In this document: positions 21,965 through 34,500 of the stretch, one piece after another
Numbering within the stretch: the first letter of the stretch is position 1
Layout: every line of letters starts with the position of its first letter
From: Dioscorea cayenensis subsp. rotundata
Taxonomy: Eukaryota; Streptophyta; Magnoliopsida; Dioscoreales; Dioscoreaceae
Length of the DNA stretch: 64,000 nt
Assembly: GCF_009730915.1 (NCBI RefSeq)
Contig: NC_052475.1
Coordinates: 1,488,001 to 1,552,000, forward strand
Direction of reading: 5' to 3'
Translations under genes and position numbers: made by a program
Notes under the pieces: model-generated
Told to the model about the DNA's origin: nothing
Database searches by the model: none
Seen by the model: only the letters and a program-made list of their open reading frames with translations

Positions 21965-24900
21965 ATGCCGCCTTCCCCGGCTCTGAGGTGCTCCCCAGGG
22001 CGTGATGTTGGCGTTCACAACAACCACAAGAGAGGCCGCAGTCTGGAGAGTGGATTTCCACTCAAACCAAAAGATGATGATCTTGTGCTGTTTAATGAGA
22101 TGCAAAATAAGGAGAGGGATAACTTCTTGTTACATACATCAGATGATCTGGATGACTCAATTGGTAGTGATGCCATCCTTTTTCTCTGCATTTGCTATTG
22201 ATCGCAAAACGACAAGTTTTCCGTTAGATAAAATGTACTTACTTGACAATGATGTAATTTTTTATATATCAGCAAGATTGAGATACTATTCAGACTTCAA
22301 GCTTGGAATCAACATTCCAGCCAGGGGAGAGACCAGTGATTTGCTTAAAACAGATGGAGAGAAGAATGACTATGATTGGTAATTTGCCTACTGCATATAA
22401 GCAGCTGAAATTATTATTCTGATATTTTGCCACAAGTACTTAAATATGATTTGATACACATTACAAATTGCTGCTGTCTGCTCTTTTAAGAGCATTCCTA
22501 ACTTAGACCAATGATAATCTTTAGTTATCAATTATGGTTTTTGTCTAGTCATTCGTTCGCAGTTCATTATTCACATGAAAAATTTTGTTATGGCACAGGT
22601 TATTAACTCCACCAGACACTCCTCTCTTTCCTTCTTTGGATGATGAAGAGCCTCAAACCGTTCATCTAGCACCTAGGGGCAGGCAACGGAGTCAACCGAT
22701 TTCCATAAGGTCATCCATGGTAAGTTGTTGTTTCTATTATCTGCTTTCTCTCGCGATGAATATATAGTTATTGCATCTGTCAACTTACCTTCAGGAATTT
22801 TCTTCAAATAAAGCACATCATATACATTGTAACAGACTGAGAAGACTCACCGGACAAGCAGGGGTAGTCCAAGTCCACATCGACTAAGCCCATCTCCTCG
22901 ATCTACTACTGGTGTTAATCAATCAAGAGGCACCCCCCCTTCAGGTGGTTCTTATTCTAGCCCGACAGCCGTTCTGAGGCCAACAACACCTTCACGAAGA
23001 TCGTCAACTCCAACCAAACCTTCTTCACCTACACCTCGATCTTCAACTCCCACTCTCCGGAGGTCAAGCAATGATTCAAATGGGCAGGGGTCATCTTCTG
23101 GAAGAAGGGGGACCTCCCCGGTGACGACAAGTCGTGGCAATTCTGCTTCCCCAAAACTACGAGGATGGCAGACAAATCTCCCTGGCTTTTCCTCTGATCC
23201 ACCTCCAAACCTTCGGACTTCTTTGGCCGATCGACCATCATCATATGTTAGGGGCTCTTCACCAGCATCCAGAAATGGACGGCAGTCTATGTCACCCACT
23301 GTATCAAGAAACAGAAGGCAGTCTATGTCACCCACTGCTTCTAGAAGTGCTAGTTCATCACACAGTCATGATCGAGATCACTTCAGCTCTTATAGCAAGG
23401 GATCTGCTGCATCTTCATGTGATGATGATTTGGATTCTCTGCACTCTACAGGTGCGGGGATGTCTTGCGGCTCAATTGGTTCAAAAAATGGAACATCAGC
23501 AAACATCAGAACTATGGTTTTCTCTAAAAGACCAGTCAGAACATTGTCTTCTAATTCCACTCCAAAAAGATCCTTTGATTCTGTGCTCCGACAGATGGTA
23601 TGGTTTTCTTAGCATCTCTTTTCAACCATCGGTTTCTTCTCTGGTTTTATTTGCTTAATTTGCCCAATTACCATCAATGAACTCATGACTCCACCTGTCA
23701 AATTAAAGAAAATTTTGTTGGCCATAACAATATCTAATACAAGCATTATAAATTATTAATTTGGAACTGAAAAAAGGCCCTGTTCCGATTGGGTTGTATG
23801 TTCTAATGGTGAAGATAAAGCAGATAGCACAAGGCCACAAATGCAGCTAAAGAAACAAAACCTGTATGTGATAAATATTATCATCTGGCTGCTTTGTTTG
23901 TCATTAAGCACAACTCTTACAAGTCACCAACGGCAGTCACTTGAATCTCACATTTCATCATCAAGATATGCATTTCATCAAACTTTGTTTCTTTTTTCAG
24001 CTGCATTTATTGAGAATTGACTTTTTGTAGTGCCCCTTTAGCAAGTTAGTCTATGACTCTTGATTTTAATATTTATTTGTTTCACTGTTAATATTTTCTG
24101 ACTTGTTTTATTTGATATTTGTTTTTGTAAGGATCAACGTAAAACTCCTCAGAACATGTTCAGGCCACTTTTATCAAGTGTCCCTACAACTACCTTTTAT
24201 ATTGGGAAAGCAAACACTATGCATCGTCCAATGTTCTCAAGGAATTCATCACTCACAACTAGCAGTAATACAAGCTCTGAGCCAGGTGCCTGTGTTGTTC
24301 CTGATGTGGAGGCCAGTGATCATCACCAGAATGATCTCTCTGGTAAAAGGGGAAAGCCACAAGATCCTGAGCTACATGAGGAAATATTTAAATTTGACAA
24401 AGCAGATGACATACCAGATAGTGGAAAACCCATGGGAGATATAACAAACAGAGATGATTTAGTGGGATTAGAAAAGTCAGCTCCCAATTCCTTAGGTGCT
24501 ATTAGTGCATTAACTGCTTCTGAATCTTCAAATACTGCTGTTAACCCTTCTATTCTTGATAGAAACGGAATGATGGCAACTTGCTCCAAATGTGGAAATT
24601 CATACAGTATCAGGGATCCAACCACAGATGTTTGTCAAGAATGTGCTGAAAATGATAGGCTCTTCACTGAAGGGATATCTCCAAGTGCTTTACTAGTAAT
24701 GCAGAATGAAAAACTCCAATCTCCAATGGCAGATGGAAAAGACATAGGGTTCAATAAGGCACAACTTGCAATGGAAGTTTCTGAATTGCCTGATAAAAGT
24801 AGCACAAATATTCTTCCTTCAGATGCTATGCATGCTGGGCAGGTATACAAGTCCTTAATGAATCGTTCTAGGTTTCACTTGGATAATGATCTAATACAAC

Positions 24901-27062
24901 ATGGCCAATCTGACGCGCAAGAAAATAGTGGTCAAGAGGTGAATGCCATTCAGACTGAAAACATATATCAACAATCTCAAGAAATTGCTCATCAAAGCAC
25001 ACGGGTTGAAAGTCCTGAGGGAACTGGCATATCAGTGCTTCTAATGCAAAAGTCAAGCAGCAATAAGTGGCCTGTTGTCCAGGGTAGACCCTTTTCTGCT
25101 ACAAATATACTCTGTTCCGAGCCTTCCTATGTGAGGGACCATGCAAGTTCTATGAAACGGAGCATGAGCCGGGAAAGCACATCGGCCTCTTCTTCTATTG
25201 ACATGGGATCGTGGAGACAGCCAGAGTATCATATGCAACTGCAGTTAAATAGCCAGAAAGGTGAGATGGAGAATGTGAGAAATGATTGTTATGTAAACAC
25301 ACAGAGTGCAGAGAGTTCAAATTTTGAAATCTCAACTGGCATCCTTGAAGAAAGAGAATCATTTAATGGAGAAAATGGAAATTCCTTGAAAAGCACGGGA
25401 TCTGGTTGTACAAGGTCCTTGTCTATCACACATACTGCTATTGATGTCGATGGAGAGTCATTTGGTTGCACTGATAGTTGCATGCCAATTGACTCTTTTA
25501 GATCCCAGTTTAGTCACCCAGATAACAATCAGGCCTCAGACACTTTGGCAAGCACCCCTCTTAATGATGGATCCAGTTCATGCATCAATTCAGAAGGATT
25601 GCTAAGTGTTAAAAGGATCACTCGGGCGACAGATCCAGAACTTGAAATGCAGGGTTCATCTGTTTTTGAAGAGGAAGAGCAAATGCCAGCTTATAATGCC
25701 TTTGGAAATGACATTTCTGGTGTTGTCACAGTTGACTCTTCTTCCATAAATTCAGAACGACAAGTTTTTGAAAGTTTGCAAGATCGACAAATGGATTCCA
25801 CTGGAATAAATCTTAATATCACGGATGAGCCACATGAGCACTCTGCTTCCACATCCTCGGAGACAGATTTGCTGGCTTCGGCATTGGAGTCTAATGTTGT
25901 CAATCATTCCCGTGGTACTAATGATATGGACTTTCTTACATATCTGTGGTTCTTTTCCATTCATCTATTTTGATGCATATTTTATTTCTTGCATTGAATT
26001 ATATCATCTCTCTCTTTTTTCTTTTCTACTAGATGTTTAGGGTTTTCATTAAGTATCTTTATGATACTCATTATTTTCATTGCTTGGTTTTTGTGATAGT
26101 TAATGCAAATTTGGATTTATGGACAGATGACCTTAACTATTCATCCAAAGGATTCATGCCAATCTTAATAAATTATGATAATCAGAGTTATGGCTGCAAC
26201 TCTTTTTGACCTTACTTATTTGCTTCTTTCTTCCTGTCCTCATTCAAGTAATTATCTAAAGCAGAAGGCAATTTCTCCGAACTCAGTGTTAAAGTAAATA
26301 TATAAATGATTTCCTTGACTAAAAAACCGTCAAATGAAGCACTTGTGTAAATGTTGGTATGAGTAAATGTCTGTATTTTTGCATTGAGGTCAGAACTTCT
26401 AGTTCCAATCTAATTGATTTAAAGGATTGTTGCTAATTTGTTTGGAGTGTTGCTATCTTTTTAATAATCCTGTTCAAGTTTACCATATGTTATTTAAGGC
26501 AACTTTTTCAAATCATACTGTAAATTACAACTTATGAGTTCTTGAAAATACAATCCATAAATGCTACTTCCCGGAGTATGCGGCGGCTTATAATTTTAGC
26601 ATGTTTGCTTATGCCTTCTATTTTACAGAAAAATCCATCACAGCAGCCGAAGCGCCAGGAGGATGCACACCGAAAAGCTTTACTCTGGAAGAAGCTGCCG
26701 ATACAATACTCTTCTGCAACTCGATTGTCCTTGATATAGCCTACAAGGCGGCAATCATTGCAATGGAAAAGGAGGAAGCTCTGTTGTTGGCCGAGGCACG
26801 TCGACCAACACCAACCATTTTGGGGAACCCGTTCTACAGCCGAAGAGACTCGTGGATGTCTTCTAATAAACAAGCACCAAAGCCTCAAAGAGCCAGACGG
26901 AAAAGATTGGAAACCAACACAAACACGACGGCTATGGAGCCAGGAGAAGATATAAAGGTTCAAAGTGCGGCGCCATCACATCCTCATCCTCAGGTTCCAA
27001 ACAAGGTGGACAGTGCTAAACCTCCGAAGCTGGAATCCAAGTGCAATTGCACTATCATGTAG
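21965..27062 (+). CDS. Ser/Pro-rich plant protein of the At1g27850 type (BPP-related)
   Basis: Exons 21965-22163, 22273-22378, 22599-22719, 22836-23597, 24132-25914 and 26629-27062 join in frame to 1134 aa. The start [14 protein letters not shown], the motif [19 protein letters not shown] and the following basic Ser/Pro-rich region are shared with plant proteins such as At1g27850 and the shorter basic proline-rich (BPP) microtubule-associated proteins. The middle is low-complexity and probably disordered, except for a paired-Cys motif (CSKCGN, then CQECAE 19 residues later) that could bind zinc. The conserved C-terminal block is [20 protein letters not shown]. The protein ends KCNCTIM, a CaaX-like prenylation signal. 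Microtubule association is inferred from BPP relatives only. The donor at 25914/25915 was chosen because it alone restores frame to the last exon. Confidence 0.85.
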
Positions 27063-28155
27063 GGAAACTTAAATCTATTCCAAGTGCGTATACGCCTCGA
27101 CTGATTTATTTCTAGGGAAATGCCATCATTGTATAATTGTTGCGAACGCGACGGTGCACCAGATGAATTATTTATAGGTTTGTAGCAGCTCCGCCTGCGA
27201 TATTCTTTTCTGTCGGTGTTGTTTTGGCTTTGTGCTGCTGCTGCTGTTTTGTTAAAAGTTCAAGAGCAAGAGGGTGCTTATTGAGCTATTCTTTTTGTAA
27301 ATGTTCATTTTCAGTGTCTGTTTATATCTGTTTTGTTTTGGATTTCCTTTTTTTTTTTCCCTTTTTTTTTTCTTTTGTTTATAAGGAACTTATTGATCTA
27401 AGTATGCTGAGGATCTGGTTTGGTTCAGATAACATGTTTGTTTAAGAAACAGGGTCTAGTTCCATTTTGCTTTGTTTCAGTGTCTTTTGTTGGTCTTATT
27501 TGTTTTTTCATCTTCTTTTTTCTGGTTTATTTAGAATTAAAATCATCTTCCATACATGCATCCATACAAGTAGTTAATTGCATTATTTATCTTTATTATT
27601 GTTTTCTACAATTATTCAAATGCTGTCCTAATATGTAATTTTCCCATTAGGATTTGATTTATTTATTTATTATTTTTTGGATAAGTTATTTCAAACAAAA
27701 TATTGTTATTATTACGGATATTTGAAAATTGAATTTTCAATCTCAGGCATGGAAGTCAAGTGTTTTAATTGTTCGCTTGACTATTAGACTGTTCATTCGA
27801 CTCTATTGGTGTGGTATTACGATGTGATTTTTGAGTCCGCGAAAATGTCATTAAGTAATATCTATTAAATAATTTGATATATTACATCATAATGTCATTG
27901 TGATGATATATCAAATATATTAATTTTTATTTATTATTTTAAAATTATATGAAATGCAGCTTACACATTACAAAAGTGACTCTACCTTAATTATTTCCAA
28001 TTCTATTATTTTTAACTGTGCCTAACTTATCAACTCATTATGTAGATTTTGTGTACATATACTACATATACCAACTTTTTTAATAAAAAAATTGATCCTA
28101 TTTAAAAAGACACTAATTTACAATTAATAAATATAAAAAAAGCAAAAAAAGGTTT
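27063..28155. other. 3' UTR and intergenic DNA
   Basis: The first few hundred bases, T-rich with GT-rich patches, are the likely 3' UTR of the Ser/Pro-rich gene. The rest is AT-rich and without recognisable features up to the foldback element at 28156. Confidence 0.5.
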
Positions 28156-28406
28156 AATTGCTGTAATTGTGTACTTTCTGCCCTTTTAATCCTTACAATA
28201 TTTTTAAATACAATTAAATCCTCATATTTAGTCGAGTTGAGTCATTCTAGTTTGCGGTGTAAATGGACAAATATAAATTACAAGTACTTAATTATATTTA
28301 AAAATATTGCAGTAGACTAGAATGACCCAACTCCACCAAATTTGAGAACTTAATTGTATTCAAAAAGTATTAGAAGGATTAAAAAAACAAAAAAATACAC
28401 GCAATT
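28156..28406. mobile_element. Foldback MITE upstream of the RecQ gene
   Basis: The first about 100 bp (28156-28258) pair with the last about 100 bp (28306-28406) as a long imperfect inverted repeat. Shared text, read on each arm, includes CTTTTAATCCTT, AATACAATTAA and GTCATTCTAGT. No coding capacity. It ends about 85 bp upstream of the E2F site and 167 bp upstream of the RecQ ATG. Confidence 0.75.
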
Positions 28407-28491
28407 TAAAAAAAAAAAATTTGATAGTTCTATAAATTTCGGGTTATCGGGTCGGCAACCCGAATCCGCTTAGAAACAAAGCTAGCAATCT

Positions 28492-28500
28492 GGCGGGAAA
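28492..28500 (-). promoter_or_regulatory. E2F binding site of the RecQ promoter
   Basis: GGCGGGAAA on plus is TTTCCCGCC on minus, a perfect E2F/DP consensus, 73 bp upstream of the start codon. E2F sites drive S-phase expression of plant replication and repair genes, which fits a RecQ helicase. Occupancy is inferred. Confidence 0.6.
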
Positions 28501-28524
28501 ATTTGGGTTTCTAAACCAAAGCTC

Positions 28525-28530
28525 TATAAA
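28525..28530 (+). promoter_or_regulatory. TATA box of the RecQ gene
   Basis: TATAAA about 43 bp upstream of the ATG, just after the E2F site. If used, the 5' UTR would be very short. Confidence 0.4.
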
Positions 28531-28572
28531 TTTTGAAAACCATCGTCATCATCGTCTTCATCTTCTTCCTCG

Positions 28573-31500
28573 ATGAACTCCGACTCCGACTCCGCCGCCT
28601 CCCACGTCTCCTCCACCCCTCCTCGCATCCCCAACCCCAAGCCCTTCCCAAGATCCGAGCATAAGCGCAAATCCTCTCCAAAATCCCAACCCTCTCATCC
28701 TCCGACGCCTTCATCCGGCGATCCTCCGATCACCTCTCTCCATGGAGTCCCTCTCAAGATCCACCGGTCATCATCATCGGATCATCATCGCAGCACTTCC
28801 TTCTCCACCCTCTTCAAGTCCCGCCGGCCTGCTTTTGATCCCTTTGATCTCCAATCCATCGCAGATCCATCCCCTCCCAAGAAACCCCCGCCGCCGGATC
28901 GCGTTGATCCTTCCAAACTCCACCGCAACTGGATCCCCTCCTCCGCGCCTCCGGAGTTGCCGCAGAAGCGGCTGCGGTTCAGCTCCGAAGGAAACTTCGT
29001 CCGCCTTAACATCAATGGCTATGGACGCCGGCATTCCTTTAGGAATGGAAGAAAAGGGAAAAAGCTTCTGAGGTTTCGGAAGAGATCTGGTAAGCCTCGA
29101 ACTAAATCCACTGGGGAGAATGAGGTCGAAATGGGCTGTTTGGAAGAAGAAGAAGAAGAAGAAGAGTCGTGTTTGGGGGATTTTCAGATGCAGGAAAGGA
29201 GCTCAGGCTTTGATTTGGGGAGGATTGAGGAGGCTATTATGGCTGCAAGAGAGGATCCATCGGAGGTAAATTTGTTGGAATTGTTGAGACTGGTCTATGG
29301 GCACAGTTCATTTCGAGATGGGCAGCTGGAGGCTATCCAGAAGGTTGTTGCTGGGGAGTCCACGATGCTTGTGTTGCCCACTGGCGCCGGGAAGTCACTT
29401 TGTTATCAGGTATAACATGAACCTTATATTTCAGTTTCTAATTGGATTTAACTTTTGTTTATATGATATTTGAACTAATGCCTGCTTGCAGATGATTGAT
29501 TTAGTTGCATTATGGTTTTAGATTTATCAAGAAATTGGGAAATGCTTGTTTTGGGGAAAAAAACAAAATGTATTTTTTTTTTATTGAATCTCAGTAAGAA
29601 TTCATGGTTATTTAGTTGCCGGCTTTGATTTTACCTGGGGTGACATTGGTTGTGAGTCCTCTGGTTGCCTTGATGGTTGATCAACTGAAGCATCTTCCTT
29701 CAGTGATTCCGGGTGGGCTACTTTCCAGCAATCAGGTTATTTTGCTATACACTTAGAGTATGACAGCCTTACTATACAAGTATAAATCTTAGTTCAAGTT
29801 GTGCAAGGACTAATATGCTTTTCTTTGGTGTATTTGTGCTTTTGCAGACAAATGAAGAGGCTTCTGCAACACTAGATAGGCTCAGAGAAGGGAAAATAAA
29901 GGTAATATCTAGGGCCTCTTCTCAAACCTGCTCTCATTTCAGTCCAAGATGTTGTTCCATGTTATGCATTCAGGGAGCTACCTGTTGTTTCTCTTTTGCT
30001 TTTCAAGTTCCATAACATTTTAACTGAATGCAACACCTGTTTTATTAGGAGTGCTTTAATGCTTAACTGAGGAGTTTTCTGCACCAGGTGCTCTTTGTTT
30101 CACCTGAGAGATTCTTAAATAAAGGGTTCTTATCAGTATTTGGAAGTACAATTATTTCCTTTGTAGCGGTTGATGAGGCTCATTGCATTTCTGAATGGTG
30201 AGTAGATTTTTGTGGTTATACTTCATGTTTTCCTGAACTTGCATGGGTGGCTTGTGTTTCATTTGTTATACCAATATACCTCAATATGTTTGTTTGCTTG
30301 ATGCTTTTTAGGCTAGCCCTCTTAAGTTTTATGGTGAAGTTAGTGTTGTTGAGGTGCCAGTAGGTCTAGTTGAATTACAAGGGGAATTTCTAAATGTATT
30401 CAAATTTGACAGGTCTCACAATTTTCGGCCCTCATATTTGAGGCTCAGGGCCTCAATACTTCGAGCAAAGCTTAACGTTAAGTGTATGCTTGCTATGACT
30501 GCCACAGCAACATCTAAAACATTACAAGAGATAATGCATGCTTTAGAAATTCCAGCTGCGAATCTTATTCAGACATGCCAAATAAGAGACAACATCCAAC
30601 TCTTTGTGATTTCTAGTGGGAATAGGCAAGATTGCTTTTTCTTTTTCACAAAGCTTGAGTTTGACCATGCAATGGCTTTCCCTTGTTTTAATTTCCTGTG
30701 CCGTTATTCTATCAACTACAGATTGAAAGACTTATTGATGCTGATGAAGTCTTCATCTTTAGTCGATAAGCAAAGTGTCATTATTTATTGCAAATTTCAG
30801 GTATGCAACCAGTATTCTACTCTTTCATAGGCGTTATATAGTACTGTATCATTGTATTTCTTCAATATGAAGGCCTTTTTTTTTTTTGGTTGGGTGTGCA
30901 GGTTGAGACTGATATGGTGACCAAGTATCTTTGTGATAATAATATCCTTGCCAAGGTTAGCATTTATCTCTGTATGTGTAACATGAAAATTTTTCTTGGG
31001 TTGCTGTTATTATTTATCCTGAGATCAAACAGTTGATGATGGTTTTAGATGTTTACAGGGATATCATAGTAGCTTACCTGCAAGGGATAGGAATCGCATA
31101 CAGGAACTCTTTTGTTCTAACAAGATCAGAGTGGTAAGACACAGTTATGTCTATTGTATTTGAGCTCTAAACTGCTTATGCAAATTATATTGCTCTCCTA
31201 ATATATATAATTTTTTAATTTGATTTGTGATTGAAAATTATTCCAAGTTGTGTTTTGATATGGTAGGTTGTGGCAACTGTGGCGTTTGGCATGGGCCTGG
31301 ATAAGAGTGACGTTGATTTAGTAAGCACATCCCGCATTATTTATATTTAGTCTTTCTGTTGTATTGATATTGATTTTTCTTTATTCAGAAAGAACACTAC
31401 ACTGTGTCAAAATCTTAGCTTATTCCTTAAACAGATAAGCATGTGATAACATATATCATTTCCTAATCAAATAATGTGGTGAAAGTATTTTTCTGGACTC

Positions 31501-34500
31501 ATAAACAATTTTATATTTTCAGGTGATTCATTACAGTCTGCCTGAAAGCTTGGAAGAATATGTACAGGTTGCTTTGAGACAGTTTATGAAATGAAGATCA
31601 GTTTCTTTTGGTTGTTTTTTCTGTAATCTCTTTTAATGCACTGTAACAAAAATAAATATTCCACAGAAAACAGGACGTGCTGGAAGGGACGGCAGACTTT
31701 CTTTTTGCCATCTACTTCTTGATGACCTTACCTATTATAAGCTCCGTAGTCTTTTATACAGGTATTGATATTTCTTTTTCATATTTTATCTTACATCTTG
31801 GGCGATGGCCTGATCAGTGATCTGCTTATGATACTTGCTGGCAGTGATGGCGTAGATGAATATGCGATAAATAAACTACTCTGTGAAATTTTTTCTGATG
31901 GCATCGTTCAAGATGGACACGCTAGTTCCCTCGTTAAGGAATCAGCATCAAGGAAATTTGATATGAAAGAAGAGGTTTTGATTTATATCAGTGATTTGCC
32001 CTGTTAGTTGTTTCTGTGTTATTTTTTCAACTAGGCAAATTCTCAATTTTAGTTTGCTTGCTTGTGTTAATGAAACATTTGTTGGCAGAATTTAGTTTTC
32101 CAGATGGGTAAGTGCCATGTTCCAGGGAAGTTATGTAAATATTTAAGGATTTCTGATGGCTCATAAATTTATGCTGTCATGCATAAATTATGAGCCACAG
32201 AACTTCTATTGGTTATTTTACTCTTTTAATTATTCCTGGTTCCATCTTTTGTTGATTGATGGTCGGCTGGATTCATTTTACTCATCACTTACATGAAATT
32301 TTAATATCATTACTTCCCTGATTTAGTTTCCGAATTGAATATTCTGTTCATCGATGACTGCTCTAAATGGTACCACATCTATTATTTCCAGATGCCTTGG
32401 GCTTGTTAACTTGTAAACTAACTAGTGAATGTTTTTCATGCTATATATTTAGTGGTTTATCATGGTTCTGCAGTCACTTTGTTTAATTCAGAGTTTTAGC
32501 AACAGAAATTTGTCTTAGCAGGTGCTGGTCAACTTGGATAACAAGATCAGGGATAGGAAAACCATATGATCAGCACTTGATTCAGGCCCAATCAGTTAAT
32601 GAAGAAATAACCTGATTAAATACTGATTATTCCTGAAAATTTCTTTGCCAAGTTTGGGGTCAATTAATTTGGTTCAGTTTTAACCAACAAGTGGTTGATT
32701 GTTTATTGTGGAATATGATAAATTATGTTTACGTCTTGGTCATGTTGATAGCATTTGGCCTGTGGTGGTGCTGGCTTTGATAGAATTTTGGAGATTAAGT
32801 TGTTGTTATGCTAGTGGCTGAAAGATTGAAAAGGACAAATGCCTGTAACTATATTCTTAACTTTGTCTGTTTCTTTGTGATAACAAAGTGCTCGCTTATT
32901 TTTTCCGCATAAACATATGCATCATGCCGACTGAATGATTCTTTAAATATTTCTGATGTTTCTTCCATCATTGCAGGTGCTGCTTACTATTCTAACACAG
33001 TTGGAGCTTGGTGATGTGCAATATCTACACCTACTTCCACAACTCAATGTGACTTGTACCTTGTATTTTCACAAGGTGTTTATTTTAGCTTTAATTATTT
33101 TCTTTTAAATCCATGGGCCGGTCAATGAACATGTAGCTTCTTCATCTAAGTTTTTGGTTGAAAGTCAAACATTAACATGCTACAACGTAGTGCCCAATTT
33201 CTTCATTGTTCCTCAAATGACTCATCTAGCGCCAGGTCAAATACCTTGGAAGGCTGCATAGCTCCATTAGACTGGGCTGTCTCCCTTTTGCTTTCTTTTC
33301 AGCCATCTGATTCCTTTTCTTCTCATGTCCTTTTTGGTTGTCTCTTTTTACACTGACAAGATTGCTCGGGAAGTATATTCTCAACATTATTTGGGTATTA
33401 TGATCTGGTTAATTAATTTCATTTCCTTCAAAGGCCTCCAAATTTCTTATTGTGATTTTCTATTTCAATTAATTTCAATTTCCTCAAAAGTCTCCAAATT
33501 TCTTATTGCGATTTTCTATTTCTGTAGACATCACCAGATTTGCTTTCGAAAAAGGATATTCTGATTGCAACCATCATGAAGAAGTATGCCTTCATTTTTC
33601 CTGTGCTTGTTTAACTGAATCCTTCAAGATTCTGAGCTGTTAATGATTGTACTTGTTAGTACATTTGCAGATCAGAGATAAAGCAAGGATACTTTGTGTT
33701 TGACATACCCACAGTGGCAAATACAGTTGGCATAACCCCAACTGACCTATTGAATAAGCTGAAAAATCTCAAGGTTTGTAACGAGAAGATAACTTATGCG
33801 TGATATACATTAAATATATATATATATATATTTTGCTGTGGGCTGGTAGTCAATTTTTTTTGGTCAAATTGTTTTGAAGTGTGTATTTTTTATCATATGG
33901 ACGCACAGCTACTTGGCAATTGATTATTTTAAATCACCAACCCATGGAATGCATCCTCAAAACAAAGAGCAATAAGGAAAAAGTGGACCATAAAGCAAGG
34001 GTCATCACAATTTTATTTTAGCAAAGCTTATCTTCACCATCCTGAAGAGAGATAATAAATCCTTGGATAAAGCAATTGTGGGATCACAGGCTCCTTTCAA
34101 ATTAAGAGCAACGAAATTTCTAATAAATTAAGTGCCAAGCTAGTGAGGAAGTCTTCCATTTTCAAATTTAAAGTCATGGAAAAACATGAAATTGTGGTTA
34201 TATTTGTTGGTATATTAGAATTAATTTCTCCAATTAGCTTGGTTTGTGTTGCCAATTCGTTCATTCTGGAAAGCTGGTGCATTTTACCTTGGTTCATCCC
34301 GCTGTTTACGAGAGCCAATGTCAGTTTGAGCAGGTTTGGTCCCCATGGGTGACTAAGTGTTTTGAGTGTTGCCACGATAACCTGCCATCTGCACTTCTAC
34401 CATTTCTTTCTATTTCACTCCATGTCACCAACAAAATTTATGAAGGCAAAATATAAACTTTGTTTTCTATTTTTAGTGTGTTTGAACTACATTTGTAAAC

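Noticed and set aside
22952..23335. 127-codon minus-strand frame
   Set aside because: Antisense to exon 4 of the Ser/Pro-rich gene; caused by its low-complexity codons.
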